From CAISCU01 sp943361925 (GTDB lineage: Bacteria; Bacteroidota; Bacteroidia; UKL13-3), in the NCBI GenBank assembly GCA_943361925.1, contig CALRIT020000021.1, positions 1-64,000 of the forward strand: DNA of 64,000 nt, in the 5' to 3' direction. Below the pieces are notes generated by a model, which saw only the letters and a list, made by a program, of their open reading frames with translations, did no database searches and was not told the origin of the DNA. This document shows, piece after piece, positions 42,909-51,045 of the stretch. The position numbers and the translations under genes were made by a program. Every line of letters begins with the position of its first letter. Position 1 is the first letter of the stretch.

Positions 42909-43967
42909 TTATTCTTTTAATATTTTTATTCCTTTACCATTTTCAAATTGAATAAAATATATACCTGCATTTAAGTCAATAAGATTTATATATTGATTAT
43001 TTGAAATTAAACCAGATTTTAATTGTATTCCATTAATTGAGTAGATTGAATAGATTGTATTGTCATTTATATTGCTAATTCTTATTAAGTCAGAAGTTGG
43101 GTTTGGGTAATATTCAACTTTGTTTTCATTATAAATGTTACTTTCATTCGTAAAAAGTGGAATACTAATCTTTGAAATTTTTTTTGCTTCAAATTGACTA
43201 AAATACAGGTCGTTATTTATAAATAATAAATCTGTTGGAGAGTTTATGCCTGATGCCACTGTAAAAGGCAATGATGGAATGTCTAAAATATTAACTTTTG
43301 ATATTTTGTTTTCATATAGACTTGCAGCATACAATTCATTATTTTTAATTTGAATTCCTAATGGTTGAATAATACCGGTGGTAACTGTAATAGGAGTAGG
43401 GTTTGATGTTTTTAAATTTATTTTTGAAATTTTACTACCAGAAGTTTCCGAGACATACAAATAATTTTCATGTATAATTATACTTGTTGGGAAACCTAAT
43501 CCAGAAACTACTTTTTGAGCTATTGGTGTAGTTAAAGAAATATCAATTTTTGAAATTTGTCCTGAGTAACTTTCAGAAAAATATAAAGTATTACCATCCA
43601 AGGCTAGTCCATTTGGTTTTTCAATTCCCTTTAGCACACTTATTAATGTAGGCGTATCACTAGAAATATCTATTTTGGAAATTTCATCTTTATAGAAATT
43701 GGCTATATATAAGAATTTCCCTACCAATAAAATACTTCCTGCACCATCTAAGCCTGTTGTTAATACATCTGTTGATGAGATTTTAGTTTGTGAAATATCA
43801 ATTTTTGTAATTTTATCATTTTGTTGTTCCACCACATAAATAATGTTGCCACTTGAAAAAATCCTACTTGGTTTTCCGGAAAATTCAGTAAAAACATCAA
43901 CTATTTGGCAATAAGAAATGTAATTGATAAATAGCAATGGGATAAAAATCAAATATTTATTTTTCAT
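42909..43967 (-). CDS. T9SS-exported beta-propeller protein
   Basis: A 352-residue protein with a signal peptide (about 1-20), six or seven repeats of the type (I/L)SKIDIS-x-TP-x(10-15)-GL-x-P-x-x-(L/I)-x(5)-LY-(F/V) as in SMP-30/NHL or streptogramin-lyase-like propellers (about 25-270), and a C-terminal T9SS type A sorting domain (about 275-352): YYPNPTSDLIRIS, then YSINGIQLKSG and LNAGIYFIQFENG. It is exported across the outer membrane and probably attached to the surface. The ligand is unknown. It stands alone in the island. Confidence 0.85.
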   Translation of the reverse strand: MKNKYLIFIPLLFINYISYCQIVDVFTEFSGKPSRIFSSGNIIYVVEQQNDKITKIDISQTKISSTDVLTTGLDGAGSILLVGKFLYIANFYKDEISKIDISSDTPTLISVLKGIEKPNGLALDGNTLYFSESYSGQISKIDISLTTPIAQKVVSGLGFPTSIIIHENYLYVSETSGSKISKINLKTSNPTPITVTTGIIQPLGIQIKNNELYAASLYENKISKVNILDIPSLPFTVASGINSPTDLLFINNDLYFSQFEAKKISKISIPLFTNESNIYNENKVEYYPNPTSDLIRISNINDNTIYSIYSINGIQLKSGLISNNQYINLIDLNAGIYFIQFENGKGIKILKE

Positions 43968-44093
43968 TATATAGTTCTTTTATACTTGCTGAAAAACTTT
44001 TTAAGTATTGATGAGTTTCTTTTTCTAAGCTCACAAAATTTTATTGCAATACCTAAATCTAACTGTATGCAAAATGTATTATTAGAGGACATT

Positions 44094-44693
44094 TTATTTT
44101 TTCATTAGCTTTTCAATTGCTTTAATAATAAGGTCTCGGTTTTTTGCTACTTTTATAAATGTGGGAAGTTTTTCAACCATTGTCGAATAGCTTGTGTCTT
44201 CTCGTTCTCGTAGTTTTGATGAAACATAATTATTAATTTCATTTAGGTGTTTACGATTATAAGCCCATAATGTATTTCCTTTAATATCACATTGAAACCA
44301 TAATGATAGTTTAAAGATAGGGTCTCTTGGAGATTCCTTATTATAGCTAATCTTATACTTGTCGTTGCGTGGTTTATATTTTTTAGTATCATTACAGTTT
44401 GGACAGCTTACCGTCATTTCTGTAAGTTTTTCTTTTCTATTTGGAAAGTTTTCTTCAAAAGATTTACCACAATTCAAACAATTTCTTTTTACTATAACAT
44501 TGTATCTAATTAGGTCTTCTTCTTTTTCTATTAGTTTGCAATTACTACAATGAAGTTTTGCATCACTTAAGATATATGGATTTTCAACAGTAACTTTTGC
44601 CTCTTGATTACACTTCGGACAAACAACGCAAAATTCTGTCATATAAGATTGCCTTGGAAGTGCTTGTCCTTTATATCTTTGGAGATCTGTCAT
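44094..44693 (-). CDS. Double zinc-ribbon protein, unknown function
   Basis: A 199-residue cytoplasmic protein with four CxxC pairs: CPKC, CSNC, CLNC and CPNC (about 25-100). They are arranged as two zinc ribbons, the first with similarity to TFIIB-type ribbons. The C-terminal half (about 115-199) is helical and basic, with WFQCDIKGNTLWAYN a likely conserved core. It may bind nucleic acid or another protein; this is inference. It is monocistronic and lies inside the accessory island. Confidence 0.7.
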   Translation of the reverse strand: MTDLQRYKGQALPRQSYMTEFCVVCPKCNQEAKVTVENPYILSDAKLHCSNCKLIEKEEDLIRYNVIVKRNCLNCGKSFEENFPNRKEKLTEMTVSCPNCNDTKKYKPRNDKYKISYNKESPRDPIFKLSLWFQCDIKGNTLWAYNRKHLNEINNYVSSKLREREDTSYSTMVEKLPTFIKVAKNRDLIIKAIEKLMKK

Positions 44694-44831
44694 TGGTTTT
44701 CTTTTTAAAGCGGTTACTAGCTAGTTTAGTCTAACTAACTCCAATATGAAACCTATTCAATTTGATTGATTATATGTGCTAATATAGATATTTAGCAGAC
44801 CTTATTTAACTTAAATGGTATAATTATTTTG

Positions 44832-45575
44832 TTAGATTTTCTTAATATTCAATGATTGAATAAAGTTTTGAAATTCTTTTAAATCAGGTTCTGAAAACAT
44901 TTTTTTTTCTATCAAAGTTGCTATCTCTTTTCCTTGATAAAATAAAAAGAACTTTTTCGATTCTTTAAACTGATAGAACCGTGTCCATTTTTGCGTAGAA
45001 TCTATAGAATCACCCTTAATTTGTATTGATTCATTAGTCAATATATAGTTTAATTTTTCGTGAAAAAGACTGTTTGAATTGTAGAGATTTTTAATTTTAA
45101 CCAGGGTGAAAATAGAAGAAATTAAAAATACTCCAATAAATATAAATGTTAAATATTTGAAACCAGACTGATCATTCATATTTTCTCCATACGAAATATA
45201 ATTCATAGAGAACAAAAGCGTAATCCCAAACGAAATTAAATAAATCGGATTTTTAAAACTTAATCCCAAAATCAGATTTCTGTAATCAATGTATTCAATT
45301 TTTCCACTCAAATTAATATTTAGTTCTTTATCGTAGTTTATGGGTTCAATTACTTTGTTCTTTTTAACTTTATTTAACCCATTTCTTAATCCGAATATAA
45401 ATACCAATAAAGACATGAAGTATGCAATAGAAGATGTTATAATTTCTTTAGTTGAAATTTTTTCCATAAAGCTATAATCCATAACTCCAGGAATAATCCC
45501 AATCAAACCGATTGCAAAAATCAATAACATGAATGAGCAGAAAATAATCAATATCCAACCGATAAATTTTTTCAT
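44832..45575 (-). CDS. Membrane protein with YcxB-like C-terminal domain
   Basis: A 247-residue protein with membrane segments near 5-27, 45-62, 112-130 and 142-160. The C-terminal cytoplasmic part (about 170-245), with LNYILTNESIQIKGD, WTRFYQFKESKKFFLFY and a final helical KEFQNFIQSL, resembles the YcxB-like domain. Function unknown; such proteins occur beside many kinds of genes. The upstream region contains the third 33-bp island element. Confidence 0.68.
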   Translation of the reverse strand: MKKFIGWILIIFCSFMLLIFAIGLIGIIPGVMDYSFMEKISTKEIITSSIAYFMSLLVFIFGLRNGLNKVKKNKVIEPINYDKELNINLSGKIEYIDYRNLILGLSFKNPIYLISFGITLLFSMNYISYGENMNDQSGFKYLTFIFIGVFLISSIFTLVKIKNLYNSNSLFHEKLNYILTNESIQIKGDSIDSTQKWTRFYQFKESKKFFLFYQGKEIATLIEKKMFSEPDLKEFQNFIQSLNIKKI

Positions 45576-45889
45576 ATAATTTTATTTCTTTCTTTTAATT
45601 TTCTTGTTTGAAATAGTTTCACAATATTTCTCCCTATCAAATGTTTTACTTCATTCATATAAAAAATAAAATGCATCTTAGGGGTAAAAAAGTGGTAAAC
45701 AAGTATATCAATAAATCCACATATTTAAAATTGATGCAAAAAAAAATTAATTGATTTAATGTAGTTTCAATCACAACCCGATATAGTATTTTTTTTAATT
45801 TTATGTTGGTTTAAACTTCAAATCTATTTTGCTCCATAATTCGAATAAAAATCTGATTGTGTTTATTCCTCAATCATTTTAAGACTTTA
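45576..45889. other. Intergenic region with third 33-bp element
   Basis: Divergent spacer between the YcxB-like gene and the lipoprotein gene. Apart from the 33-bp element at 45682, nothing is recognisable. I saw no hsdS remnant here. Confidence 0.6.
45682..45714. repeat. 33-bp island element, copy C
   Basis: GGGTAAAA at the start, and the final 20 bases identical to copy B. Unlike A and B it is not next to a visible hsdS remnant. Confidence 0.75.
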
Positions 45890-45923
45890 TTTGGTTTATT
45901 CTTGGTAAGAAAATCTATTTTTG
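45890..45923 (+). promoter_or_regulatory. Promoter of the lipoprotein gene
   Basis: TTTG at 45890-45893 and TATTTTTG (exact TAnnTTTG) at 45916-45923, 22 bases apart. The ATG follows at 45939. Confidence 0.5.
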
Positions 45924-45938
45924 TATATACCATTAGCC

Positions 45939-46394
45939 ATGAAAAACCTCATCATTTTATTACTTTCTGTTTTCATTATTTCAGCTTGCAAAAAGGACAA
46001 TGAAATAGCGTTACAAACAGGTTTAGATGACAACTGGAAATTAGATTCTACAGGTTATTCCTGGATAACAAATGCAGGTCATAATTATTGGCAAATCAAT
46101 GGCAATCATGTGCAAGAATTACATGGAATTTTTCCTGTTGATTTAAATGGCCAAATGAAAATTGTGCCTGTTCAAAAAGGCATCATCAGCTTCAATCCTG
46201 ATACAAGTTTTCTAAATCCAATTACTAAAATTGTTCATTCAGGAAAAAACATTCGAATAGATTTTTATAGCAGCGATTCCATCTCAGCCGGACATACAAA
46301 AGGAGTTTATGAGTTAATCAAAGATTCATTAATCATTCATACCTCATGTTGTTATAAAACTTTTAGGTATTCGAGGGTAAAAATACTTCCGTAG
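45939..46394 (+). CDS. Small lipoprotein, unknown function
   Basis: A 151-residue protein with a lipoprotein signal ending at IISAC (Cys about 16), then KKD, which suits outer-membrane sorting in Bacteroidota. The mature part contains DDNWKLDSTGYSW and beta-strand patterns with a CC pair near the end, resembling lipocalin-like or META-like small lipoproteins without a firm match. Start is the ATG at 45939; a TTG at 45921 lies within the -7 box and is unlikely. Confidence 0.75.
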   Translation: MKNLIILLLSVFIISACKKDNEIALQTGLDDNWKLDSTGYSWITNAGHNYWQINGNHVQELHGIFPVDLNGQMKIVPVQKGIISFNPDTSFLNPITKIVHSGKNIRIDFYSSDSISAGHTKGVYELIKDSLIIHTSCCYKTFRYSRVKILP

Positions 46395-46422
46395 TAAACG
46401 TTCATCAAACCCCCAAAAACAT

Positions 46423-46450
46423 AAAAGGCTGCCTAGGCAACCTTTTAAAA
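46423..46450 (+). terminator. Hairpin after the lipoprotein gene
   Basis: AAAAGG-TGCC pairs with GGCA-CCTTTT with one internal mismatch and a two-base turn. It is a plausible terminator; the T run forms part of the stem. Confidence 0.6.
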
Positions 46451-46457
46451 TCTTTCA

Positions 46458-46495
46458 CCTGGCTACGTTACTATTAAGCAAGAGGCTATGCCAGG
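46458..46495. other. Candidate structured RNA or palindrome
   Basis: CCTGGC (46458-46463) pairs with GCCAGG (46490-46495) around a loop that contains CTACG...AGGCTAT-like partial complementarity. It lies between the lipoprotein terminator and the Abi-like gene and is more GC-rich than its surroundings. I do not recognise a known RNA family. Confidence 0.3.
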
Positions 46496-46547
46496 CATCA
46501 TGTTACAAAGCTAAAGATATTTCAGATATTTACAATAAATATTTTAA

Positions 46548-47255
46548 ATGAAATACGAGGAATTATGTCTTTATCTTTCCAATCCGCGCTTTGAGCGGTA
46601 TTTTATTGCGTCTAATTTTAATGAAAAAAGGGCAATTTTAATATATAAGGAAAACCTAAAAGTGGCTCAATCTTTCTATCCTTTGATTAGTTTTTTCGAA
46701 GTAGTTTTAAGAAATAAATTGAATCATGAACTTAGTAATTATTTTTCTGATTCCGAATGGATCATTAATCAGAAAACAAAAATGATGAGTGATTCATCTC
46801 TATCACATTTTGATAAAAAGAAACAAATATTTATAACAAATGACTTCCTGAAGAATTCGATAGAAAAATCAGAAAAGAGATTAAGACGATTAAAATTACC
46901 TGTGACATGTAATCATATTATTGCAGATACGTCATTTGGCTTTTGGACTGAATTATACGAAATTCAACATTATAAAATTTTAAAAGGTCGACCCATTAAA
47001 ATATTCGAAAATTTGCCGGCAGGTATAGGAAGAAAAGAAGTTTCAGATAGATTAAATAAGATAAGAATACTTAGAAATAGAATTAGTCATAATGAACCAC
47101 TTTGTTTTAAAAGTTCTAGTTTAGATTTCTCTGGAATTCAAACGAACTACCTAATTTTACAAGAATTATTACTTTGGTTAAACCCAGAATTGCTCAATTG
47201 GATTATGGATTTGAATCAAATTCATCAAGTAATTTCAAAAGCAAAACAGATATAA
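46548..47255 (+). CDS. Abi-like HEPN-domain protein (abortive-infection type)
   Basis: A 235-residue Abi_2-like protein. The N-terminal part has FYPLISFFEVVLRNKLNHEL, typical of the family, followed by DTSFGFWTELYE. The C-terminal helix carries ILRNRISHNEP, in which Arg176-x4-His181 is the HEPN ribonuclease signature. Such proteins (AbiD/AbiF group) cut RNA during phage infection. It lies at the right edge of the accessory island, next to the rlmL-like housekeeping gene, and has no partner gene. Start is the ATG at 46548. Confidence 0.82.
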   Translation: MKYEELCLYLSNPRFERYFIASNFNEKRAILIYKENLKVAQSFYPLISFFEVVLRNKLNHELSNYFSDSEWIINQKTKMMSDSSLSHFDKKKQIFITNDFLKNSIEKSEKRLRRLKLPVTCNHIIADTSFGFWTELYEIQHYKILKGRPIKIFENLPAGIGRKEVSDRLNKIRILRNRISHNEPLCFKSSSLDFSGIQTNYLILQELLLWLNPELLNWIMDLNQIHQVISKAKQI

Positions 47256-47298
47256 ATTATGCGCATCTTTTTCCCATCTCCCTTTCCCTCATTTCCCT

Positions 47299-47306
47299 TA
47301 CCTTTG
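47299..47306 (+). promoter_or_regulatory. -7 box of the rlmL-like gene
   Basis: TACCTTTG is an exact TAnnTTTG, four bases before the ATG at 47311, predicting a leaderless transcript. Confidence 0.45.
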
Positions 47307-47310
47307 CAGA

Positions 47311-48501
47311 ATGATTAATCCTTATCCATTACCGGAACAGTTTATTATTACTGCTTTAACTCAAAAAGGTGTTGAACCTCTTTTGGCCAAAGAATTAGAG
47401 GCCCTGGGTGCCAAAGATATTGAGGAAAGAAAAAGCGCTGTGTACTTTACCGGTAACCTGGAATTGTTGTATAAATGTAACCTGCAACTCAGAACCTGCA
47501 TGCGTTTATTGGTTCCTATTTTTGAATTTTCGGCCTTTAATGAAAAGAATTTATACGATGGAATTAAGTCGTTTCCATGGACAAAATTGTTAGATGTAAA
47601 CGGTACTTTGGCTGCTGATGCTACTGTACATTCAGATTTTTTTAACCATAGTAAATATGTGGCTCTTAAAACCAAAGATGCTGTGGTTGATTTGTTCAGA
47701 GAAGAATTTGGTGTTCGTCCGAATGTAGATGTTTACGACCCAGATTTGAGAATACATGTGCATATTTACCACAACGAAGTAATTGTTTCATTGGATAGTT
47801 CTAATGAGTCTTTACACAAACGTGGTTACAGAGCTGATGCCAATATGGCTCCATTAAATGAGGTTACAGCAGCGGCTTTGATACTTCACAGTGGCTGGGA
47901 TGGAAAAGGTACTTTTATGGATGGCATGTGTGGTAGCGGGACTTTATTAATTGAGGCTGCCATGTTTGCTAAAAACATTGCTCCAAATATCAACCGACCT
48001 TATTTCGGTTTCATGGGATGGAAATCTTACGATGCCAAATTATGGGAAAGAATTAAACAAGAAGCAGAAGATGCAGTTCGTCCTTTAGATGGAAAAATTA
48101 TTGGAAATGATGCCGTATTTAAAGTAGCAGATATGGCTAAAAACAATGCTGCAAAAATGGGTTTGCACCACGATATTTCTATCACCAATATGCGTTTCGA
48201 AGAACAAAGACCGCCTGAAGGTGGAGGGATTCTCATCATGAATCCGCCTTATGGAGAAAGGATTGAAATCGAAGAAATCAATCAGTTTTACAGAATGATA
48301 GGGGATACCCTTAAACAAAGATTTGAAGGTTTTGATGCATGGATTTTATCGAGCAACAAAGAAGCATTGAAACACATGAAACTGGCTGCTTCTAAAAGAA
48401 TGATTGTATGGAATGGACCATTGGAATGTAAATACCACAAATTCGAAATGTACAGAGGAAGCAGAAAAGAAAAGACAGAAGAAACTCCAACTGAGAATTA
48501 A
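47311..48501 (+). CDS. THUMP-domain RNA methyltransferase (RlmL/YpsC type)
   Basis: A 396-residue N2-guanine-type rRNA methyltransferase. It has an N-terminal ferredoxin-like/THUMP region (about 1-165), KRGYRADANMAPLNEVTAAALI (in two parts: KRGYRADANMAPLNE and VTAAALI), the SAM motif DGMCGSGTLLIEAAM and the catalytic NPPYGERI (about 310). The E. coli RlmL C-terminal RlmK half is missing, as in YpsC. It modifies 23S rRNA in its best studied relatives. Confidence 0.92.
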   Translation: MINPYPLPEQFIITALTQKGVEPLLAKELEALGAKDIEERKSAVYFTGNLELLYKCNLQLRTCMRLLVPIFEFSAFNEKNLYDGIKSFPWTKLLDVNGTLAADATVHSDFFNHSKYVALKTKDAVVDLFREEFGVRPNVDVYDPDLRIHVHIYHNEVIVSLDSSNESLHKRGYRADANMAPLNEVTAAALILHSGWDGKGTFMDGMCGSGTLLIEAAMFAKNIAPNINRPYFGFMGWKSYDAKLWERIKQEAEDAVRPLDGKIIGNDAVFKVADMAKNNAAKMGLHHDISITNMRFEEQRPPEGGGILIMNPPYGERIEIEEINQFYRMIGDTLKQRFEGFDAWILSSNKEALKHMKLAASKRMIVWNGPLECKYHKFEMYRGSRKEKTEETPTEN

Positions 48502-48570
48502 ATTAAGCAGGAGGATTTCCATTTACTTCCTAGCAAAAAAGGAATTCAAAATCCCAACAAAATCGTTCTG

Positions 48571-48616
48571 ATACCTCAATAGCTTTGTTGGCTTCAGCCC
48601 AAAGGTATTGAGGTAT
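48571..48616. repeat. Long palindromic repeat, GGCTTCAGCC core
   Basis: ATACCTCAATA (48571-48581) pairs perfectly with TATTGAGGTAT (48606-48616); inside, CTTTG pairs with CAAAG around TTGGCTTCAGCC. The sequence before it (ATCCCAACAAAATCGT) matches the flank of the 32547 element. It lies between two convergent genes. Confidence 0.85.
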
Positions 48617-48707
48617 AAAAATTCAATTCAATTGTCCTTAGAAATACAAAACTAGTTTATAGGTAAATCTGCAGTAAATCGATAAAGATATATTCTAATT
48701 CCTTCCC

Positions 48708-50111
48708 CTACACATCAAACGATTCGCGCATATTGGGAATGTAAATATGCTTGAATCCTTCATTGGTTAATCGCTCTTTAAATGCCAGTTGGTTTTCGTA
48801 TTCACCATGAACCAAAAATAGTTTTTCTACTTTATTTGGTTCGATGCATTTTAAAAAGCGAATCATTTCTTCGTAATCAGCATGGGCAGAATAGTAATCT
48901 AGGTTTTTAACTTCAGCTTTTACCTGATATTCTTCTCCAAAAATATTTACCAAGGTATCACCTGCTTTTAGTTTACCTCCAAGACTTTCAGGAGTGGCAT
49001 ATCCAACCAATAAAATGGTGGTTGATGGATCCTGAATATGATTGGCTATATGGTGTTTCACCCGGCCTGCTTCAGCCATTCCACTTGCAGAAATGATGAT
49101 ACATGGTCCCTTATATTCATTCAATGATTTTGACTCTTCCAGCTCAGTTATAAAATGTAAGTTTTTAAAGCCAAATGGATCCGGATCTTTGGCGATATAA
49201 TCCAAAAATTCTTCACGGTAACATTCATCATGTTCACGCATAATATTGGTGGCTTTAACAGATAGCGGACTATCTACAAACACTTTGATATTGGGTAAAG
49301 TTCCATCGTTGTAAGCTTTGTCTAATAAATAAACAATCTCCTGGGTACGATCAACACTAAAAGCAGGGATGATTAATTTACCTTTTTTCTCAACGCAGGT
49401 ATGGTTGATGATTGAAAGTAATTCTACTTCGGCATCAATAGCAACCGGATGTTTTTTATTGCCATAAGTACTTTCACAAATCAGAATATCACATTGGTCA
49501 AACTCTTGTGGGTCGCGAAGAATTGAATCGCCATATTTACCGATATCACCTGTAAAAGTAATTTTCTTTGATTTGCCAGTTCCTGTTTTGATATCCAGGT
49601 GAACACATGCAGAACCCATTAAATGACCTGCATCTGTAAAGTGAAATTTGAATTCAGAATCCACTTTCAATTCCTGGTCATAACCCACTTCCTGCATCAG
49701 ACTTATAGCTTTTTCAACATCTTCAACACCATAGATGGCTTCAATTTTTTCTTGACCTTTTCTTTTTCTACGTTTGTTTACAAAAGCCAAATCTTGCTCT
49801 TGGATATGCGCTGAATCCATTAACATAATTTTACACAAATCGAGACTTGCAGGTGTACAAAAGATAATTCCATTAAAACCTTGTTTCACCAATCTTGGAA
49901 TCAAACCCGCATGGTCGATATGAGCATGTGATAGAATCAAATAATCTACCGAAGCAGGATCAAAACCAAAATAGCGATTGAGGTCATCCTTGTTATCAAA
50001 ACGACCTTGAACCAAACCACAATCAAGTAAAATTTTGGTTCCTTTGGGCGTGGTGATTAAATGTTTGCTGCCGGTTACCATTCTGGCTGCACCGAAAAAT
50101 TGAATCTGCAT
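48708..50111 (-). CDS. MBL-fold beta-CASP RNase
   Basis: A 467-residue metallo-beta-lactamase/beta-CASP nuclease of the YSH1/CPSF73-like type. Zinc-binding motifs include HAHIDHAG (about 60-67), a later His in DAGHLMGSA and Asp in FTGDIG; the beta-CASP region (about 210-350) has SASGMAEAGRVKHH, and the RNA-specificity tail has YSAHADYEE and LVHGE. It processes RNA in its best known relatives. It stands alone. Confidence 0.92.
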   Translation of the reverse strand: MQIQFFGAARMVTGSKHLITTPKGTKILLDCGLVQGRFDNKDDLNRYFGFDPASVDYLILSHAHIDHAGLIPRLVKQGFNGIIFCTPASLDLCKIMLMDSAHIQEQDLAFVNKRRKRKGQEKIEAIYGVEDVEKAISLMQEVGYDQELKVDSEFKFHFTDAGHLMGSACVHLDIKTGTGKSKKITFTGDIGKYGDSILRDPQEFDQCDILICESTYGNKKHPVAIDAEVELLSIINHTCVEKKGKLIIPAFSVDRTQEIVYLLDKAYNDGTLPNIKVFVDSPLSVKATNIMREHDECYREEFLDYIAKDPDPFGFKNLHFITELEESKSLNEYKGPCIIISASGMAEAGRVKHHIANHIQDPSTTILLVGYATPESLGGKLKAGDTLVNIFGEEYQVKAEVKNLDYYSAHADYEEMIRFLKCIEPNKVEKLFLVHGEYENQLAFKERLTNEGFKHIYIPNMRESFDV

Positions 50112-50301
50112 GATGCAAAATAGAAGAAAACAATCTTCCTGCCAAGCAAATCAGAATTTCTTCAGTCACATTTCGATAAAATAAACTTACTATGCTGTAT
50201 GCTTGGAGTTTGCAGGTATTCTGGAGGACTAAGACCCAAAAATTGTTCAAAGAAATGTAAAAGTGTTTTCCACAAAATTCTTTCAAACACAATTCTCTTT
50301 T

Positions 50302-50309
50302 TACATTTG
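50302..50309 (+). promoter_or_regulatory. -7 box upstream of the deoxynucleoside kinase gene
   Basis: TACATTTG is an exact TAnnTTTG box 47 bases before the ATG at 50357, so this transcript would have a real leader. Confidence 0.35.
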
Positions 50310-50356
50310 TTTAATTAGACGTATTATTGTTTTCAGAATATATAGAGATTAGGATT

Positions 50357-50968
50357 ATGCATTTAGCAATCGCAGGAAATATCGGGTCGGGAAAGACAAC
50401 ATTAACAACCTTGTTATCTAAACATTACAAGTTTGAACCACATTATGAAAACGTAGAAGACAATCCCTATATCAGTGATTTCTATGAAGATATGCAACGT
50501 TGGAGTTTCAATATGCAGATTTATTTTTTGAATACGCGTTACAATTCCTTGTTACAAATTCAAAAAGGAAAGAAAAATGTGATTCAGGACAGAACCATTT
50601 ATGAAGATGCAAACATTTTTGCACCAAATCTTCATAGCATGGGTTTAATGAGTACCCGCGATTTTGATACTTACCAAAGATTGTTCGAATCGATGGTGCA
50701 AACCGTTAAAGCTCCTGATTTATTGATTTACCTAAGAGCAAGCATTCCTAGTTTGGTGAACAATATCCAAAAACGTGGTCGTGAATACGAAGACAGCATC
50801 CGTTTAGATTATTTAAGAAGATTAAACGAGCGTTACGAAGCCTGGATGAGTTCATATCGTGGAAAACATATTATTGTTGAGGTAGACGACCTAAACTTTG
50901 CTGAAAACAATGAACATTTAGGAAGTATCATTTCAAGAATCGAAGCTGAAACAAACGGATTGTTTTAA
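50357..50968 (+). CDS. Deoxynucleoside kinase
   Basis: Phosphorylates deoxynucleosides in the salvage pathway. The 203-residue protein has the P-loop GNIGSGKTT (about 7-15), ENVEDNPYISDFYED (substrate region), QDRTIYEDANIF with the catalytic Asp-Arg, LIYLRASI and KRGREYE with the lid arginines. It fits the Dck/Dgk-type family of Bacteroidota. Start taken as the ATG at 50357; a TTG at 50327 would put 10 extra residues before the P-loop strand. Confidence 0.9.
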   Translation: MHLAIAGNIGSGKTTLTTLLSKHYKFEPHYENVEDNPYISDFYEDMQRWSFNMQIYFLNTRYNSLLQIQKGKKNVIQDRTIYEDANIFAPNLHSMGLMSTRDFDTYQRLFESMVQTVKAPDLLIYLRASIPSLVNNIQKRGREYEDSIRLDYLRRLNERYEAWMSSYRGKHIIVEVDDLNFAENNEHLGSIISRIEAETNGLF

Positions 50969-51045
50969 TTTGTCCATGTAAAGTTTTTGATTTTTCATCA
51001 AAATTAACTTTTCTATTAGGTCTCTCTTGTTTATTTTTCCGATGT

